Shown here in pieces: positions 1-12,045 of a DNA stretch of 64,000 nt; position 1 is the first letter of the stretch, and every line of letters starts with the position of its first letter. Made by a program: the position numbers and the translations under genes. Source of the stretch: Rostrohypoxylon terebratum. Lineage: Eukaryota; Ascomycota; Sordariomycetes; Xylariales; Hypoxylaceae. Below the pieces are notes generated by a model. It had not been told where the DNA came from. It saw only the letters and a program-made list of their open reading frames with translations, and made no database searches. Location: the NCBI GenBank assembly GCA_022497145.1, contig MU385906.1, positions 160,636-224,635 of the forward strand, given 5' to 3'.

Positions 1-234
1 AAGCCAAGTAGAATTTCAATGCTTACTTGCTGACCTCAAAACGCCGCCGATGCAATGAATTTTCATGCTACCACCGTGGACCCTAATGCCTGCTCTCATA
101 ATATCCTACTTCACACCTAGTTTTCGAAGGCTGTAAACCCATATATCCAAAAGCCATGAGGTGCACAAAGTGACTATGCGCTGCACTCATACTTCCCTAA
201 ATCCCATTGGACCTCCTCCACTTATGAATAATTA

Positions 235-914
235 TCATACTACCTCCGGTCCCGGATCCGTGGACTTTAGCAGTAAGACGAGCCGGTAAGCGCTATTTCC
301 GTTGAGGTAGTACCTATGAAGCTTCTTAGATCTCAGAAATCCTAGTCTCTCGTACAAGCGCATGGCGGGGACATTCGTCTCCTCGGTTTCGAGCACGATC
401 TCGTCGGCGTGCCGTTCGGCCATAGCCTCGATCGCCATCTTCACCAACCTCGTCGCTATGCCGTGGCCGCGGAATGACGAGGTCACCGCCAGCATGGCGA
501 TATACCCGCGGTGCGTCGGCGGCGAGTGCGAGGCGTGGTGCTCGAGCTTGCAGATTATCACGCCCATCAACGACTTGTCGACGGGGTTCAGTGCCTGGTG
601 TCGCGTTACACGAGAAGCCACATTTTAGCCAAGATATTCTCCCCAATGAACCAATAAACTAATAAACCAATTGCCAAGCACTTGAGTAGAAGAAGAGGAG
701 AAGGGGTGGGGAGGTCCAGTATTACCATATAACATAGGTGCGCCCATTGGTATAGGAAGTATCGGTAGACGTAGATGCTGTAGGGCTCGCTCAGGTCCTT
801 GGAGATCAAGGCGCGGATCGCGGGCAGGTATTTCTCTTCGAGGGCGTGCTCGTACTGGATGTATAGCAGCTCGCCGGGTAACTGGGCTGCGCGGGAGTCG
901 TGAGCTGCTTCCAT
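235..914 (-). CDS. NAA30: N-alpha-acetyltransferase 30, NatC catalytic subunit
   Basis: Two exons, 914-726 and 594-235, with a 131-bp intron (donor GTAATA, acceptor CAG) give a 182-residue protein, normal for fungal Naa30/Mak3. It is a single GNAT domain. The acetyl-CoA loop RGHGIA lies at residues 105-110 and the C-terminal RYYLNG segment is typical of this subfamily. By family knowledge, NatC acetylates N-terminal Met followed by a hydrophobic residue on nascent chains at the ribosome, with Naa35 and Naa38 as partners. The start at 914 is the first ATG that keeps the conserved N-terminal GELLYIQY segment; the open frame upstream has no family similarity. It is divergent from LRO1. Identity is firm; the splice acceptor rests on frame and family alignment from memory. 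Confidence 0.9.
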
Positions 915-2153
915 GGCTGCGCCGCAAGCAGGTCTCACATCGAGGGAACGGCAGATTGGGAGGGGGAGACCGAGACTGATGGGATGGGCTCGTGACAAAG
1001 TACCGTTATCACAATCCAAGACAAAATCTTCGCCGTTTGCTCTAGAATTGACCGGAACGATCTCCCTGGAAATATCGAAAGTAATAAGCCCACGGTAGAG
1101 GACACAGAATATTAGGGCAAACGAAGAAGATGTTTGGTAGGTTACCGGTTGTATATGTAGTAGGGGAGAATAGAGTAAGACGGCAGTTCAAGTGTTGGTG
1201 TTACAGTAATAGATTTATGATATGTCAGTCTGATCATTTGTGGTAGGTACCAAGAAGCGGCCCGCTTTCACATGCAAACCTAACCTTGAAAGACGCCCGT
1301 TTTGCCGTTTTGCTCTGCAGTGAGAGGTAGGTACGGAGTTACTTGGATAATACGACGTACGTACCTAGTAAGAGTACACAGGCAGACAGGGTGAAAAATG
1401 GAAGGTTTGAACGGGAGGCTACCTGAGTGGACAAATTAGGTAAGGGATCGGCGGGGTCAGTGGATTTCTAGGTTCAAATTTAATTTAATCTGGAGCTTTA
1501 AGTAAAAATGTTCCATCGTCCCATCCATGCCTGTCATGCTGCAACCGACCGCGCTTGCAGTTGTTCCAGTTGGCAAGAGCCCTAAAACATCACTGGTTGT
1601 GACGCTGAAACATTCCCTAACGTGATTTGACGGTTCATGCTTGCCCTCCAGTAGCCCAGTAGTAGCAGGCAGTACAGGGAGCACATGCTGACAAGCTACC
1701 CACTGACGTCAAAACGTCGCAAATTATTTTGTGTCGTTAACTTTAATCTTTCCGCACCTCGCACCTGCATCAATTAGGATCTTGTTGATCAGGTACCACA
1801 CATGCTTTACCTTGAATTTACTCGGACTCGGTTACTTCGATGTTCTTTTTTGTGTGAACAACTCACAAACTACTACCTAGTAGTGGGAAGATTTCATCTT
1901 AATCTTATTCCCGATATTTGAGACGACGAACAACATACCTAGGACCTAGGTGCTACTTTGACGTAGCTTCGACGTAGCTTCGCCCCATTTTCCCTGTTGA
2001 TCGTTTGATCGCCCCTCGTCCCGTTCCACGTCCTGTCCCAGATTTCAGATTCCAACAACACGTGTACGACCCTCTTCACGATCCATCATCCCCGATCCTC
2101 CACTCCCTCCCGCCCTGCACTCTGTGCCTAGGTCATGTTAATCCTGCCAGACG
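915..2153. other. Intergenic region between divergent NAA30 and LRO1
   Basis: This 1.24-kb spacer must contain both promoters and 5' leaders. It is AT-rich and has no convincing coding frame. Near the LRO1 side it carries an ACCTAGGT palindrome (1944-1951) and a short tandem copy of ACGTAGCTTCG (about 1971-1992), followed by a C/T-rich leader just before the LRO1 ATG. Confidence 0.6.
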
Positions 2154-4104
2154 ATGGCATCAACACTTCGACGCCGCGCTGTCGGCGCCGACATATCTGA
2201 ATCCTCGTCGCAAGCGCCCACCCCGCGAGACGAAAGTCCGGCCAAGCCGGGCGACAAGGTCAAGATCATTCATGACCACAAACCTAAGACGCGCAAACGG
2301 CGCAACACCTTCATTTTTCTTATGGGTATCGTCTTCGGACTCGTAGCTGCTGGATTCCTAGCTAAAAATAATGACTTGATTGAACTCCCTGAGATTGGCG
2401 AGCTGAGCATGGACAGCTTTCTTGATGTGCTGCCTGCTGGATTGGTTAAGGATATGAGAGACCTTGTGGTACGTTTCCTTTCTTGAAATGTGCGATGAAC
2501 GATATTTTGACTGATGAGTTTCATTGCTGTAGAAAGGCGAGCGGGATTTCGTCGATAGCTACGATTCCTTTTCCGTCGGAATCAAGGCTCGGTCCGAAGG
2601 TCTCAGCGTTCATCATCCCGTCATCATGGTCCCCGGCGTCATCTCGACAGGCCTCGAATCCTGGGGTACCGCCAATATCTCCCGACCATACTTCCGAAAG
2701 CGACTCTGGGGCAGCTGGACGATGATGAGAGCGCTTGTCATGGATAAGGAGATATGGAAGAAGCATATTATGCTAGACAAGAAAACAGGCCTAGATCCGC
2801 CTAACATCAAGCTAAGAGCAGCCCAGGGTTTTGATGCTACCGACTTCTTTATTACGGGATATTGGATTTGGAGCAAAATCTTGGAAAATCTTGCGTCGTT
2901 GGGGTATGATCCGGGGAATTCCTTCACAGCCGCTTACGATTGGCGGCTATCGTACCAGAACCTTGAGCTTCGAGATCAGTATTTTTCAAAGCTGAAGAGC
3001 TACGTCGAGCTGGCCCACGAATTTTCTGGCCAGAAAGTGGTCCTCACGTCTCACAGTATGGGTAGCCAGGTTCTGTTTTACTTCTTCCACTGGGTCGCAT
3101 CGGCACACGGCGGCAAAGGGGGCGATGATTGGGTTGAACGTCATGTCGAAGCCTGGATCAACATTAGTGGGTGCATGTTGGGCGCGGTTAAAGATGTAAC
3201 TGCTGTCCTCTCGGGCGAGATGCGCGACACGGCACAGCTAAATTCCTTTGCGGTATATGGGCTTGAGAAGTTCCTCAACAAAGACGAACGAGCCGAGATA
3301 TTCCGAGCTATGCCAGGTATATCGGCCATGTTACCAATCGGGGGCGAAGCAGTTTGGGGAAACTTGACGTGGGCGCCAGATGACCAGCCTGGCCAGAAGG
3401 ATTCGTTTGGTTCATTCTTGAACTTCCGGAAAAGTGCTAACTGGACCACACCGGACAAGAATTTTACAGTCAGTGGGGCGATGAAACACCTAATGGAGTC
3501 GACCGACGACTGGTACAGAGACCAGATTCAGAGAAGCTATTCTCACGGGGTTGCTCACACTTCTGCTGAAGTGGAAGCTAACGAGTTGGACCAGCGCAAA
3601 TGGATCAACCCTCTAGAGACAAGATTGCCTCTAGCTCCTAGCTTAAAGGTCTATTGCTTCTACGGCGTTGGTAAACCAACGGAAAGAGCATACTACTACC
3701 GCACCCCCGAATTTCCAGGGCTTACGAACCTCAACATCACCATTGACACGGGGTTGATTGTTGATGATATCGACCACGGAGTAATCATGGGAGAGGGTGA
3801 TGGAACAGTCAACCTTCTGAGCACCGGGTATATGTGCTCCAAGGGTTGGCGGATGAAGCGATATAACCCTGCAGGTGCCAAAGTAACCGTGGTTGAAATG
3901 CCCCACGAACCGGACAGGTTCAATCCCCGTGGAGGTCCCAACACGGCGGACCACGTGGATATCTTGGGAAGACAGACGCTTAATGAGCTTATCTTGCGTG
4001 TTGCCGCTGGCAAGGGTTATATGATTGACGACTACATCTTCAGCAATATCAAAGACTATGCGGAAAAGGTGAAGATATATGAAGAGAAGGAAAATGAAAA
4101 ATAA
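2154..4104 (+). CDS. LRO1: Phospholipid:diacylglycerol acyltransferase (PDAT)
   Basis: Exons 2154-2468 and 2533-4104, with a 64-bp intron (donor GTACGT, acceptor TAG), encode 628 residues; yeast Lro1 has 661. A basic cytosolic tail precedes one membrane segment (residues 52-70), followed by a large lumenal alpha/beta-hydrolase domain of the LCAT/PDAT family. The GVISTGLESW lid segment, the nucleophile Ser280 in SHSMG, Asp528 in GEGDGTV and His579 in ADHVDI form the expected triad. The enzyme transfers an acyl group from phospholipid to diacylglycerol in the ER, making triacylglycerol for lipid droplets without acyl-CoA. The start ATG is the first in frame and gives the standard short N-terminal tail. 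Nothing appears broken. Confidence 0.95.
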
Positions 4105-4839
4105 ACACGAATAGAACAGACGAGGGATGATTATACCAAGGATCGAATGACGAATTGAACCTGTACTTATACATATAGGACGGTGGGTGTATTATAGGGA
4201 CGAATGGATAGGTATTCATACTTGACTATTGGGATGGTTCGATAGGACCTCGGTTGTAATACCCATACTGGTATGATAGGGCGACGGGCGTAGGCAGAAA
4301 GCAGAAATACTATATAAGAATGAGATACTGAGGGTTGTATGAACACACGACACGATATTCATGTTTCCCTTATTTTCACAGAACAGCTGCGGTTTTCGTT
4401 TAGCATCTTATTTGCAATTACTAAGTGCAATTCATGATATTCACGACGTATTCTAAGAGACAAGATTTTTGATATGATCCCTACAACCCAATTACACAGG
4501 TACCGAGTACTTAGTAGGTACTAGGTAATAACATCTTCAATGTTGTTTCCTATTTCCTATTTTAGGGGAAGCCGAGCAAACCCAAAACGAAGTGGGAAGC
4601 CACATGTTGGTTGCGCACAGACCACATCCTTCTATAAAATCTCAAGACTCAAGTCTCACTTCACCATTTATTTGTACCTTCTTCACTTAAACAACCTCGA
4701 TCATCGACCTCCTATGAAATAATTCCGGTCAATTCGGTGGATTTTCATTATTCGATTGATATTCATATAATAACATCATAAGAGACCTCTCATATTCCTA
4801 GTCTGTGTTTAAAGTTGAAGACCCGTCAATCTGGCAGCT
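4105..4839. other. Intergenic region between LRO1 and TAN1
   Basis: The 735-bp spacer between two genes on the same strand is AT-rich, with GGTACC/TAGGTA-type short motifs around 4498-4530. It should hold the LRO1 3' end and TAN1 promoter. I see no gene or repeat in it. Confidence 0.55.
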
Positions 4840-6268
4840 ATGAAGGATCCCGGCTACAGCAAGAGAAAACACGGCGGGTCTGACGACCGACCTTTCAAGA
4901 AAAGCAAGGTAGGACCAGATCAGGACCTCCTAATTCTCACTCCAATCCATATATCTCACCCGATTCATATTGTGCTAACTTGGAATCACGCACAGGGGGG
5001 CGCCAATGGTCGATGGCAGACACCCCATCACAAGGCCAAGCTCGAGGCCCTGAGAGCTAAAGGTCTGGAGGCGGGCGACGCGGGTCTATCGACGACGTGC
5101 GTGAAGGGCAAGGAGCGCCAGGCGCTGGAGGAGTTGATGGATATCTGCGAACAGGTGTGTCTTCCCATGCTCACGCCCTCGTTCCATTGTCACTTTCATT
5201 TTCACTTTCACACCATTCCCTTATTCTTCACCCTACCGGTGCTGCTGTCTATCTACGGCACTAATAGCCTTACTAATGTAGTACGGCGCCACATTATTCA
5301 ATATCCAACCCCCGGACACCGTAGACCCCTCCCTCTCAGACGCCGAGGAGGACATCGAGGCCTCGATCCAAAAGGAAGTCGAAAGCCTCAAACCCTCCTC
5401 CTCCGCCACAGGTAAATCGAAGGACTCAGACGCCCCCTTCGAACCTATCCGCCTGGACCTGGACTGTCTCCTCTTCATGCGGACACGGGCCCCCGTCGAC
5501 CCTGTGAAACTCGCGCACCGCATCTGTGTCGACGCGCGGGATGAGGCGGGGAAGGAGAGGGAGAAGGGGAGGCGGAGGAGTCGGTTCTTGAATCGGTTTA
5601 CGCCGGTGACGGCGAGCGCGAAGGCGACGGAGGCGGGGTTGGTGGAGGTCGCGCGGAAGGTTTTGGGGGAGCATTTTAAGCTTGCGGAGGCTGGTGAGGG
5701 TGAAGGTGGAGGTGAAGGTGAGGATGAAAAGAAAGAGGGTCAAGGTACGGATGAGAAGAAGGGAGACGGAAAGGAGGAAGGGGAAGAGAAGTTCCATACG
5801 GTAAGTTGGTTTATATTTTATTTTGATCGAGGTGGGTGGAGATTAGGAAACAAACTGACAGACTGACCTGACAGTACGCCATCCGACCTACCTTCCGCGC
5901 ACACAACCTGCTCAAGCGAAGCGAAGTGATCACGAAGGTCGCGCATATGATTGACACGCGTCACAAAGTCAATCTCACGGCTCCGGATAAGGTTATCCTT
6001 ATTGATATTTATCAGGTATGTATCCCCTCTTTCCCACCTCTATGTTTCCCCCAAAATGAATGTGTATGAGCAAGAGAGGGCGGGAATAAAGTGAGGCTAA
6101 CATCAACAGTCATTTTGCGGGATGAGCGTCGTGGACGGCGATTGGGATTCGCTGAAGCGCTATAATCTCCACGAGATACAGATGGAGGCGCTGAAGGCCA
6201 AGAGCGAAGCTGCTAAAGAAGCAAAGGAGAAGGAGGAGAAAGCGCAGACGGATGAACCGAAACCATAG
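4840..6268 (+). CDS. TAN1: THUMP-domain tRNA acetylation adaptor
   Basis: Five exons (4840-4908, 4996-5154, 5282-5800, 5875-6015, 6110-6268) give 348 residues with all phases consistent. The N-terminal SKRKHGGSDDRPFKKSK stretch and the C-terminal THUMP domain (AIRPTFRAHN...KVNLTAPDKVILIDIYQ...CGMSVV, about residues 250-315) are diagnostic of Tan1/THUMPD1. Tan1 binds tRNA and guides the acetyltransferase Kre33/Nat10 to make N4-acetylcytidine at position 12 of tRNA-Ser and tRNA-Leu. Before the THUMP core is an unusually long Glu/Gly/Lys-rich run (about residues 210-247). Intron 1 is 87 nt and open in frame, so an unspliced reading exists, but its donor, CTAAC branch site and CAG acceptor are good. 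Confidence 0.93.
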
Positions 6269-6958
6269 CTTTCATGGTGGTGAAATGGTTGACTATAGGA
6301 AACGCTCTGCAGAATGGACGATGAGAAATTATTCTGTCCGTGTACTACTTAGGGTTGACTGAGAGCTTCATGATACTGGAAGTTTGTGAATTGATCATGC
6401 TATGAATGCTTTGAGTAAGATTCCTGTGGAATAAGTGCATACCCAGGTATTCGAATCCTCCTTCTAATAATTCTACAGGCAGTACAAAATAGAACATGGA
6501 GAATATCACGGACCAGTTGCATGCATACTCATCGTGAAGAAGCTTGAAATAACTTCGAATAATCAGGTAAGGTATAAATTGGCATCTCCATGCACCCTCA
6601 ACAAAGCACTCTTATGCACTCGTTCATCATACTCCATTTTGTTTGATCCATAATCTGCAACCAGAATCGCATTGATCTTTTCGTTCATGCCTATCCTGTC
6701 CTATCCTGTAACCACCAAACCCACCTTTCCATGCCTCTACCCTATCCACAAAGGTGAAATAGAAAAGGGGAAAAAGGGTGATATAGAATCAATCGATATT
6801 TCCAATGCCAGGCACACACGAACCGGAACTCCGTTACCCGTTCATGGACGGGGGTGATGTAACCTTCGATGCGACAACCTCGAACTCCCCACTCTGCGGA
6901 TGGTACCCATTAAATCAAACACAGCTAGCATCGCCATGCTATAGCCCGAGGTCTCCCT
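6269..6958. other. Convergent 3' region between TAN1 and apsB
   Basis: A 690-bp spacer between the 3' ends of two converging genes. It is AT-rich and contains no supportable gene; it should carry both polyadenylation regions. Confidence 0.55.
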
Positions 6959-9900
6959 TCAAATAGATATCTCGACCTCCGCCTCCCTCTTTTGACTCTC
7001 CTCCCAAGCGTTCACCAGCTTCTTCCTCGTCTTCTCGTGCTCGCCCCAGTTCCTCGCGCTGATGCGCATGCGCGCCACCGCTCTCAGCACATTAGCGAAT
7101 ATTTTCAGGTTATTACGTTGTTTCTTGGACGTATCCCGCTTCCTAGACGGAAGGAGAGAGTCTGGGGATTTTATCCCTAATTGTTTGTGGATGCTCCTCA
7201 AGATGCGAAGGTCTGCCTTGTTGCTGTTCGGGTGTTAGTATAATGTTGCACGATAAATATTGCGTACGGAAAAACATACCAAGCATCTGCAATTTCTAAT
7301 TGGAGTGCCAAAAACTTCTTGGCGAAGGCGGCATCGTTTCTCAGACTGGCCTCGCGCTCCCACCTGGCCTGCATCCACTGCATCTGCAGCGCCATGCCGC
7401 GGATCTCCTTGGTGTGGCGTTTCTCCGCCGCGTCCGCCGCTCGGATGACTGCCTCGTGGTCCCGTTGGTCTACCACGTCCATCACGATATCGCCATATCG
7501 GAAGCTAGCCTTGGTGCCCCTCTTCTGGATATGCGGAGTGTAAGGATTGGAAGGGCCGTCAGGGGGTTCGGCATTCTTGGCCTCGATCCATTTCAGCGCT
7601 TCTCGTGCACCCTCCTGCAATCGTTCGCAATCGGCCTTCAACTTCTCGGCGGATGCCTTGTATGCGGCACGTTCGCTCCGCGCTCGTTCCAGCTTCTGGC
7701 GCAGTTCTTTGCATAATGGACTGGCGTAGTCTAGATCCTGCTTCGCCATGTCTAACTGTTCCCGCAAGTCCTCGCATAGACGATTCGCTTTCTCGGAGTC
7801 CTTAAGTGCTCGGTTCAGCTCTCGCCTGAGCTCTTCAGCCTCACGATTGGCTTGCTTTAATTTCGAGTCTGATTTGCTAGACTCGTAACGAGCGTCGCGT
7901 TCTGCTTGCTGCTTGAGACGCTCGCATTGGCGTTCAGCTTCGCGTAGCTTTCGGGACGTTTCTTCGAGTTGTCTTCTGAGGTCATCAGAGACTTGGTTAG
8001 CTTCTAGCAATTGTTCTCCAAGATCGCCCGCTCTCTGAGACTGGTCGCGCTTAGCTGCCTCGAGCTGCCGTTTAAGTTCTTGACACACCCGATCGGCCTC
8101 ATTCAGCCTTTCAACAGCATCTTCCGATTCCTCGTCCAGGGTGGTTTGAAGCACCTCGACCTCGTCCTGCAAAGCTTCAATTTCCTCTGCCTGGGATTGG
8201 TTAGCCGCCTGACTCTGCAGAAGTTCTTCGCGAACGGAAGCGATCTCGTTACGAAGCGCTGTTAGCGATGACTGCCGAGTTTCCAAGTCGTGTCGCAAGT
8301 CGTCGATTTGACGGCTAAGGGCAGCTTCTTCTCTTTTGTGACGCTGAGCCTCGCTATTCATGGCATCTTGCAGTTTTGTCTCTTTGCTGGACAGTGAACC
8401 TTCAGAGTCGCGTAGTCGATCAATGGCCCTTTCAAGCCCAGTAGCTCGTTCCTCGAGGCGGTCTCGTTGGGACTCTAGGTCACGTCTCTCTGCTTGCCAT
8501 TTTTCGTTGTCTATATCGTAACGGTTGTCTTTCTCGCGAATTTTGATGTGTAGCTGAGAAATCTCGTCGTTGAGGCGATCCATTTCGGACTTGAGCTGAC
8601 TGCGAACTTCTCGCTCAATCTGATGGCCGTGACTCTTTTCCTGGTCGAGGTTAAGTTCTATGTCACTGAGGTGGTTTCGTAGACGAGTAATCTCTCGTTG
8701 TAGCGAGGCAGACTCGTCGCCAGAAGTTGTTTGGCGCACTCTGGTATTCGCTTTTTCGTGTTCCAAGTCGGTTTCGAGCTCCCGGACGCGTTTCTGCAAA
8801 CGCTCAACCTCGCGCTCTAACGACGCTGATGCGGACTGACCACCAGATGCCCCCTTACGCACTCGTGTAATCTCGTCCTGGAGATCGGCGATGTCGTCAT
8901 TCAGCCGGTCGACTTCATCCTTATGTTTAGCGTTGGCTTCATAAAGACTCTGCAAGGAACGGGCTTTCTCCTGGCTTAAGCTTGTCTCAAGTTCGCCTAC
9001 ACGCTTTTGCAGGCGAGCAACCTCCCGTTCTAGTGACGCTGAAGCTGACTGCCCACCGGAGGCCTCTTCGCGAACTCGTCTGAGTTCATCCTGAAGATCC
9101 GCGACGTCATCATTAAGACGGTCAACTTCGGATTGATGAATACGCTTCAGTTCACGCTCAATTTGCGAGCCATGCGTTTTCTCCTGGTCCAGAAGAAATT
9201 GGAGCTCAGCGAGTTGCTTTTTGAGTTGCGCAACATCTCGTTGTAGAGAAGCTGATTCGTCTCCTAAGGAGTCATGACGAAGTTGGAGAAGGTTCTTCTC
9301 GTCCGTGCGTGTGATAAGATCTCGTTGTGCAGTCTCTAATTTTGACGAAAGAAGCTTGTGTTCGCGATCCCAAGTCTCTCGTTGTTGGAGGAGCTGTTCG
9401 GCCCTAGAGTTGACCTCTTGTATGTATCTGTCCTTCTCGGACGTATCCCGTTCAAGAGCTCCATACTTCTCTTGCCAATTGCTCACTTCGGTTTGAAGTC
9501 GTGCGACCTTCTCCTCAACTTGACGGGAGAGACCTTTGGTAACGAGCGACTTGTTCGACATCTCATCCTGAAGTTCCTCGAGATCTGCTTCAGCTCGGTC
9601 CTTTTCTGAGATAGCATTATCGAGTTTGTCCTTCATATCATCTATTTGACGTTCGAGCTCGCGTATGTTGGTTTCGAGATCCTGGATGGTTTCTTTTGCC
9701 TTGTTAAGTTCTTCACTCGAGCGGGCATTGCCTTGGAGTTCAGCGATCTTTTGCTGGGCGGATTCCAATTTCTCGGTTTCCTGAGCTGCCTTCTTCTCAA
9801 AATCATCCAACTCCTCATTGAGGTCATTGATGTCGAGGTCTTTCTCCTTCAAGTCAGATTCTAGGTTGCGGATCTTTTCCTCTAGCTCCTCTATCTTCCT

Positions 9901-10986
9901 TGCATCTTGGGCGGGTTGCGCATTTGTTTCGAGTTGAGTAATCTTGCTTTGTGCTAGCTCCCATTTCTCATCGGCCTTTTCCAGATCGTCTTTCAATTTT
10001 TCTATCTCCTCTTCGTGTTCGTTAATTTCTCTGTCTTTTTGACGCAGTTCCGCTTCGAGGTCGTCAATCTGGTCATTTAGCTTGTCGACTTTGCCTTGGT
10101 CTCTGTTCCCCCTCTGCAATTGCCTTTGGAGGTCCTCTATCTCGGTATCCTTGTCTTGTAGGCTTCGTCGTAGTTCGTCAATCTCGGCCCTCTGGTCCTG
10201 GTTAGCATACTTCTTCTTGGCCTTCTCTTGAATTTCCAAGATTTGTTGCTGATACGACTCGAGGTCCTTCTCTGCGGTTGCTAGGTGTTTCTTGTATTTG
10301 TGGAGTTCCCTTTGCATTGTCACTTTGTCGACCTTGAGCTCTGTGTTCTCCTTCAGGGCGGCTTCACTAAACCCGGGGCCAGTCTTCCTCAGAGCTTCTT
10401 CGAGAAAGTGAATTTTGAGTTTGAGGCCGAAGTTTTCCTTCTCGATCTTGTCGATGACGTGTTCTTGTTCTCGCAGAGAGAGTTGATTCCCGTCTTGAAG
10501 CGGACCCTTGTCGTCACCTCGTCGCCGGGTCACAGCCAATGGTGTGGATGCTACGCTACTGCTCTCGACCTGTGGTAATGGCGTGGCTTCGAGGTAAGAT
10601 TCGCGTCTAGAAGCACCGAATAATGATGACTCGACGGGGACGTTTGTCATATCCATGTCTTCGTTGATTCTCCCCAGGGTTGGAGTTGCCATGCCATTCG
10701 TGTTTTCCTTGCCGAACCGACGCGCACTGTTTCTTGTTGCAGATTTGAGCATAGGAGTGAACTCTGCACCGCCAATTCCGGCAGGCAGGTTTCTCTTGTC
10801 GCCAAGAGGAGCGCGATTGCTCCCACGCGGTGTTCGCAAATTGACGCCTCCTCCATTTCGTAATTGTTGTAATAAATTGTTATCCTTCGTTGGGGAATGG
10901 AAAGAGGATTCTTGTGTCATATCGAAATCAGGTGGTGCCCGACTTAGATAGGTGGCATCGCCGAGGTTGGTTCGAGGCGTATCCAT
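6959..10986 (-). CDS. apsB: Microtubule-organising-centre coiled-coil protein (ApsB/Mto1 type)
   Basis: Exons 10986-7280 and 7223-6959 (56-bp intron, ACTAAC branch site) encode 1323 residues. A disordered N-terminus precedes a centrosomin motif 1 (CM1/Cnn_1N) near residues 168-200: LREQEHVIDKIEKENFGLKLKIHFLEEAL-like, given here as a family pattern. This motif recruits and activates the gamma-tubulin ring complex. A coiled coil fills about residues 200-1140, and the C-terminal block with WMQARWEREASLRNDA and AKKFLALQLEIADACNKADL resembles the Mto2-binding/MASC-like tail of Mto1. In Aspergillus, ApsB nucleates cytoplasmic microtubules at spindle pole bodies and septa. The coil contains several near-repeats of about 70 residues (about residues 575-800). 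Divergent from the F-box gene. Confidence 0.9.
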
Positions 10987-12045
10987 CTTGACGGCGGGAG
11001 AGGTGGGATGGGGATAGCCTCAAGAGGTTGATGCCATACAAAGTGGCGGGTAGAAGATCGCGATATGATGGCGGTGTAAATTCGAGTAACCATGCAATAA
11101 TAGAAAAATCGATGGTAATGGTGGTTGGTGGTTGGTGGTTAGTGATTAGTGGTTAGTGACTTAAATTGTGTGTATTGCGTAGTTAATAGTTGTGTGATTA
11201 GTTGTGTAGTGGTGTAGTTTGTAGTTTGTGTATGAAAGTTGCAACTTGGAAAGATTTCCAGATTCCCACCACCAATTACACGTCCGATCTTTTACCTAAG
11301 ACGCGTTTTCGCTAATGTTTACTTTGGTAGCAATTCTTTCCATTGCCCAGAGCTTTTACACTTCAGAGCTTGTCACCAAAATGGGGACCAGCAACCGCCA
11401 CTTATCCTAATCAAGGTTAGCGTAATCTTGGGCTTGCCTTTTTCGTGGGATGGGAACAACATCAGGGTTAGCGCGTTAGGCGAGAACCTTGAGGGACCAG
11501 CCTCTTTACGTGTGGGTGTGGTTTAATCGTTCAAGAGCGGGGTTTTACTACCTTGGTACTTTCCTGCGTGGGACGAGGGTTCCTTAAATGAACTAGATCG
11601 TAGCATCTCCACTTTAGCAATGTCGGTTGACGTATCAGACCCATCGAAATTCCCATTACATACCTCAGTAGCGCGAAGTAGCGCAAAGTAAGTGGGAAGC
11701 TTATCCTTCTCCCGTCTTCGTTGGTCGCATGAGACTTGACTTGCATCAGTTTTCTATTTTCCTCCCCTAACATCCCTACAATCCCTACATCTGGATGTTT
11801 GAGATGCCCATATTAACTACCTTAACAACTACCTTAAGGTCCTTTACTACCTAAACTCGGCGCAAACTCTGGTCTCGGTGATAACCTTTGCGCCACCAGC
11901 ATCCATCTCTTTTCTTAACCTTTCTCTTAAATAACTCTGTTGCCTCCTTCAACTTTATAATCTCTTCCACCAAACCATAACCATAGAACCATAGAACCAT
12001 AAAACCATAGGACCATATTATCCATCATTCTCGAAAAAAAACAAG
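10987..12045. other. Intergenic region between divergent apsB and the F-box gene
   Basis: This 1.06-kb spacer holds two promoters. Next to apsB it is strongly G/T-rich on the plus strand. Just upstream of the F-box ATG there is a run of short tandem ACCATAG-like units (about 11977-12015), probably within the 5' leader. Confidence 0.55.
11120..11158. repeat. GTGGTT-type simple repeat upstream of apsB
   Basis: Imperfect tandem GTGGTT/GTGGTTA units on the plus strand, read as AACCAC on the apsB sense strand, where they fall in the probable 5' leader or promoter. Seen directly in the sequence; any regulatory role is unknown. Confidence 0.7.

Noticed and set aside
4840..5415. Single-exon reading of the TAN1 start region
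   Set aside because: It reads through two introns with good splice sites and leaves the conserved THUMP frame.
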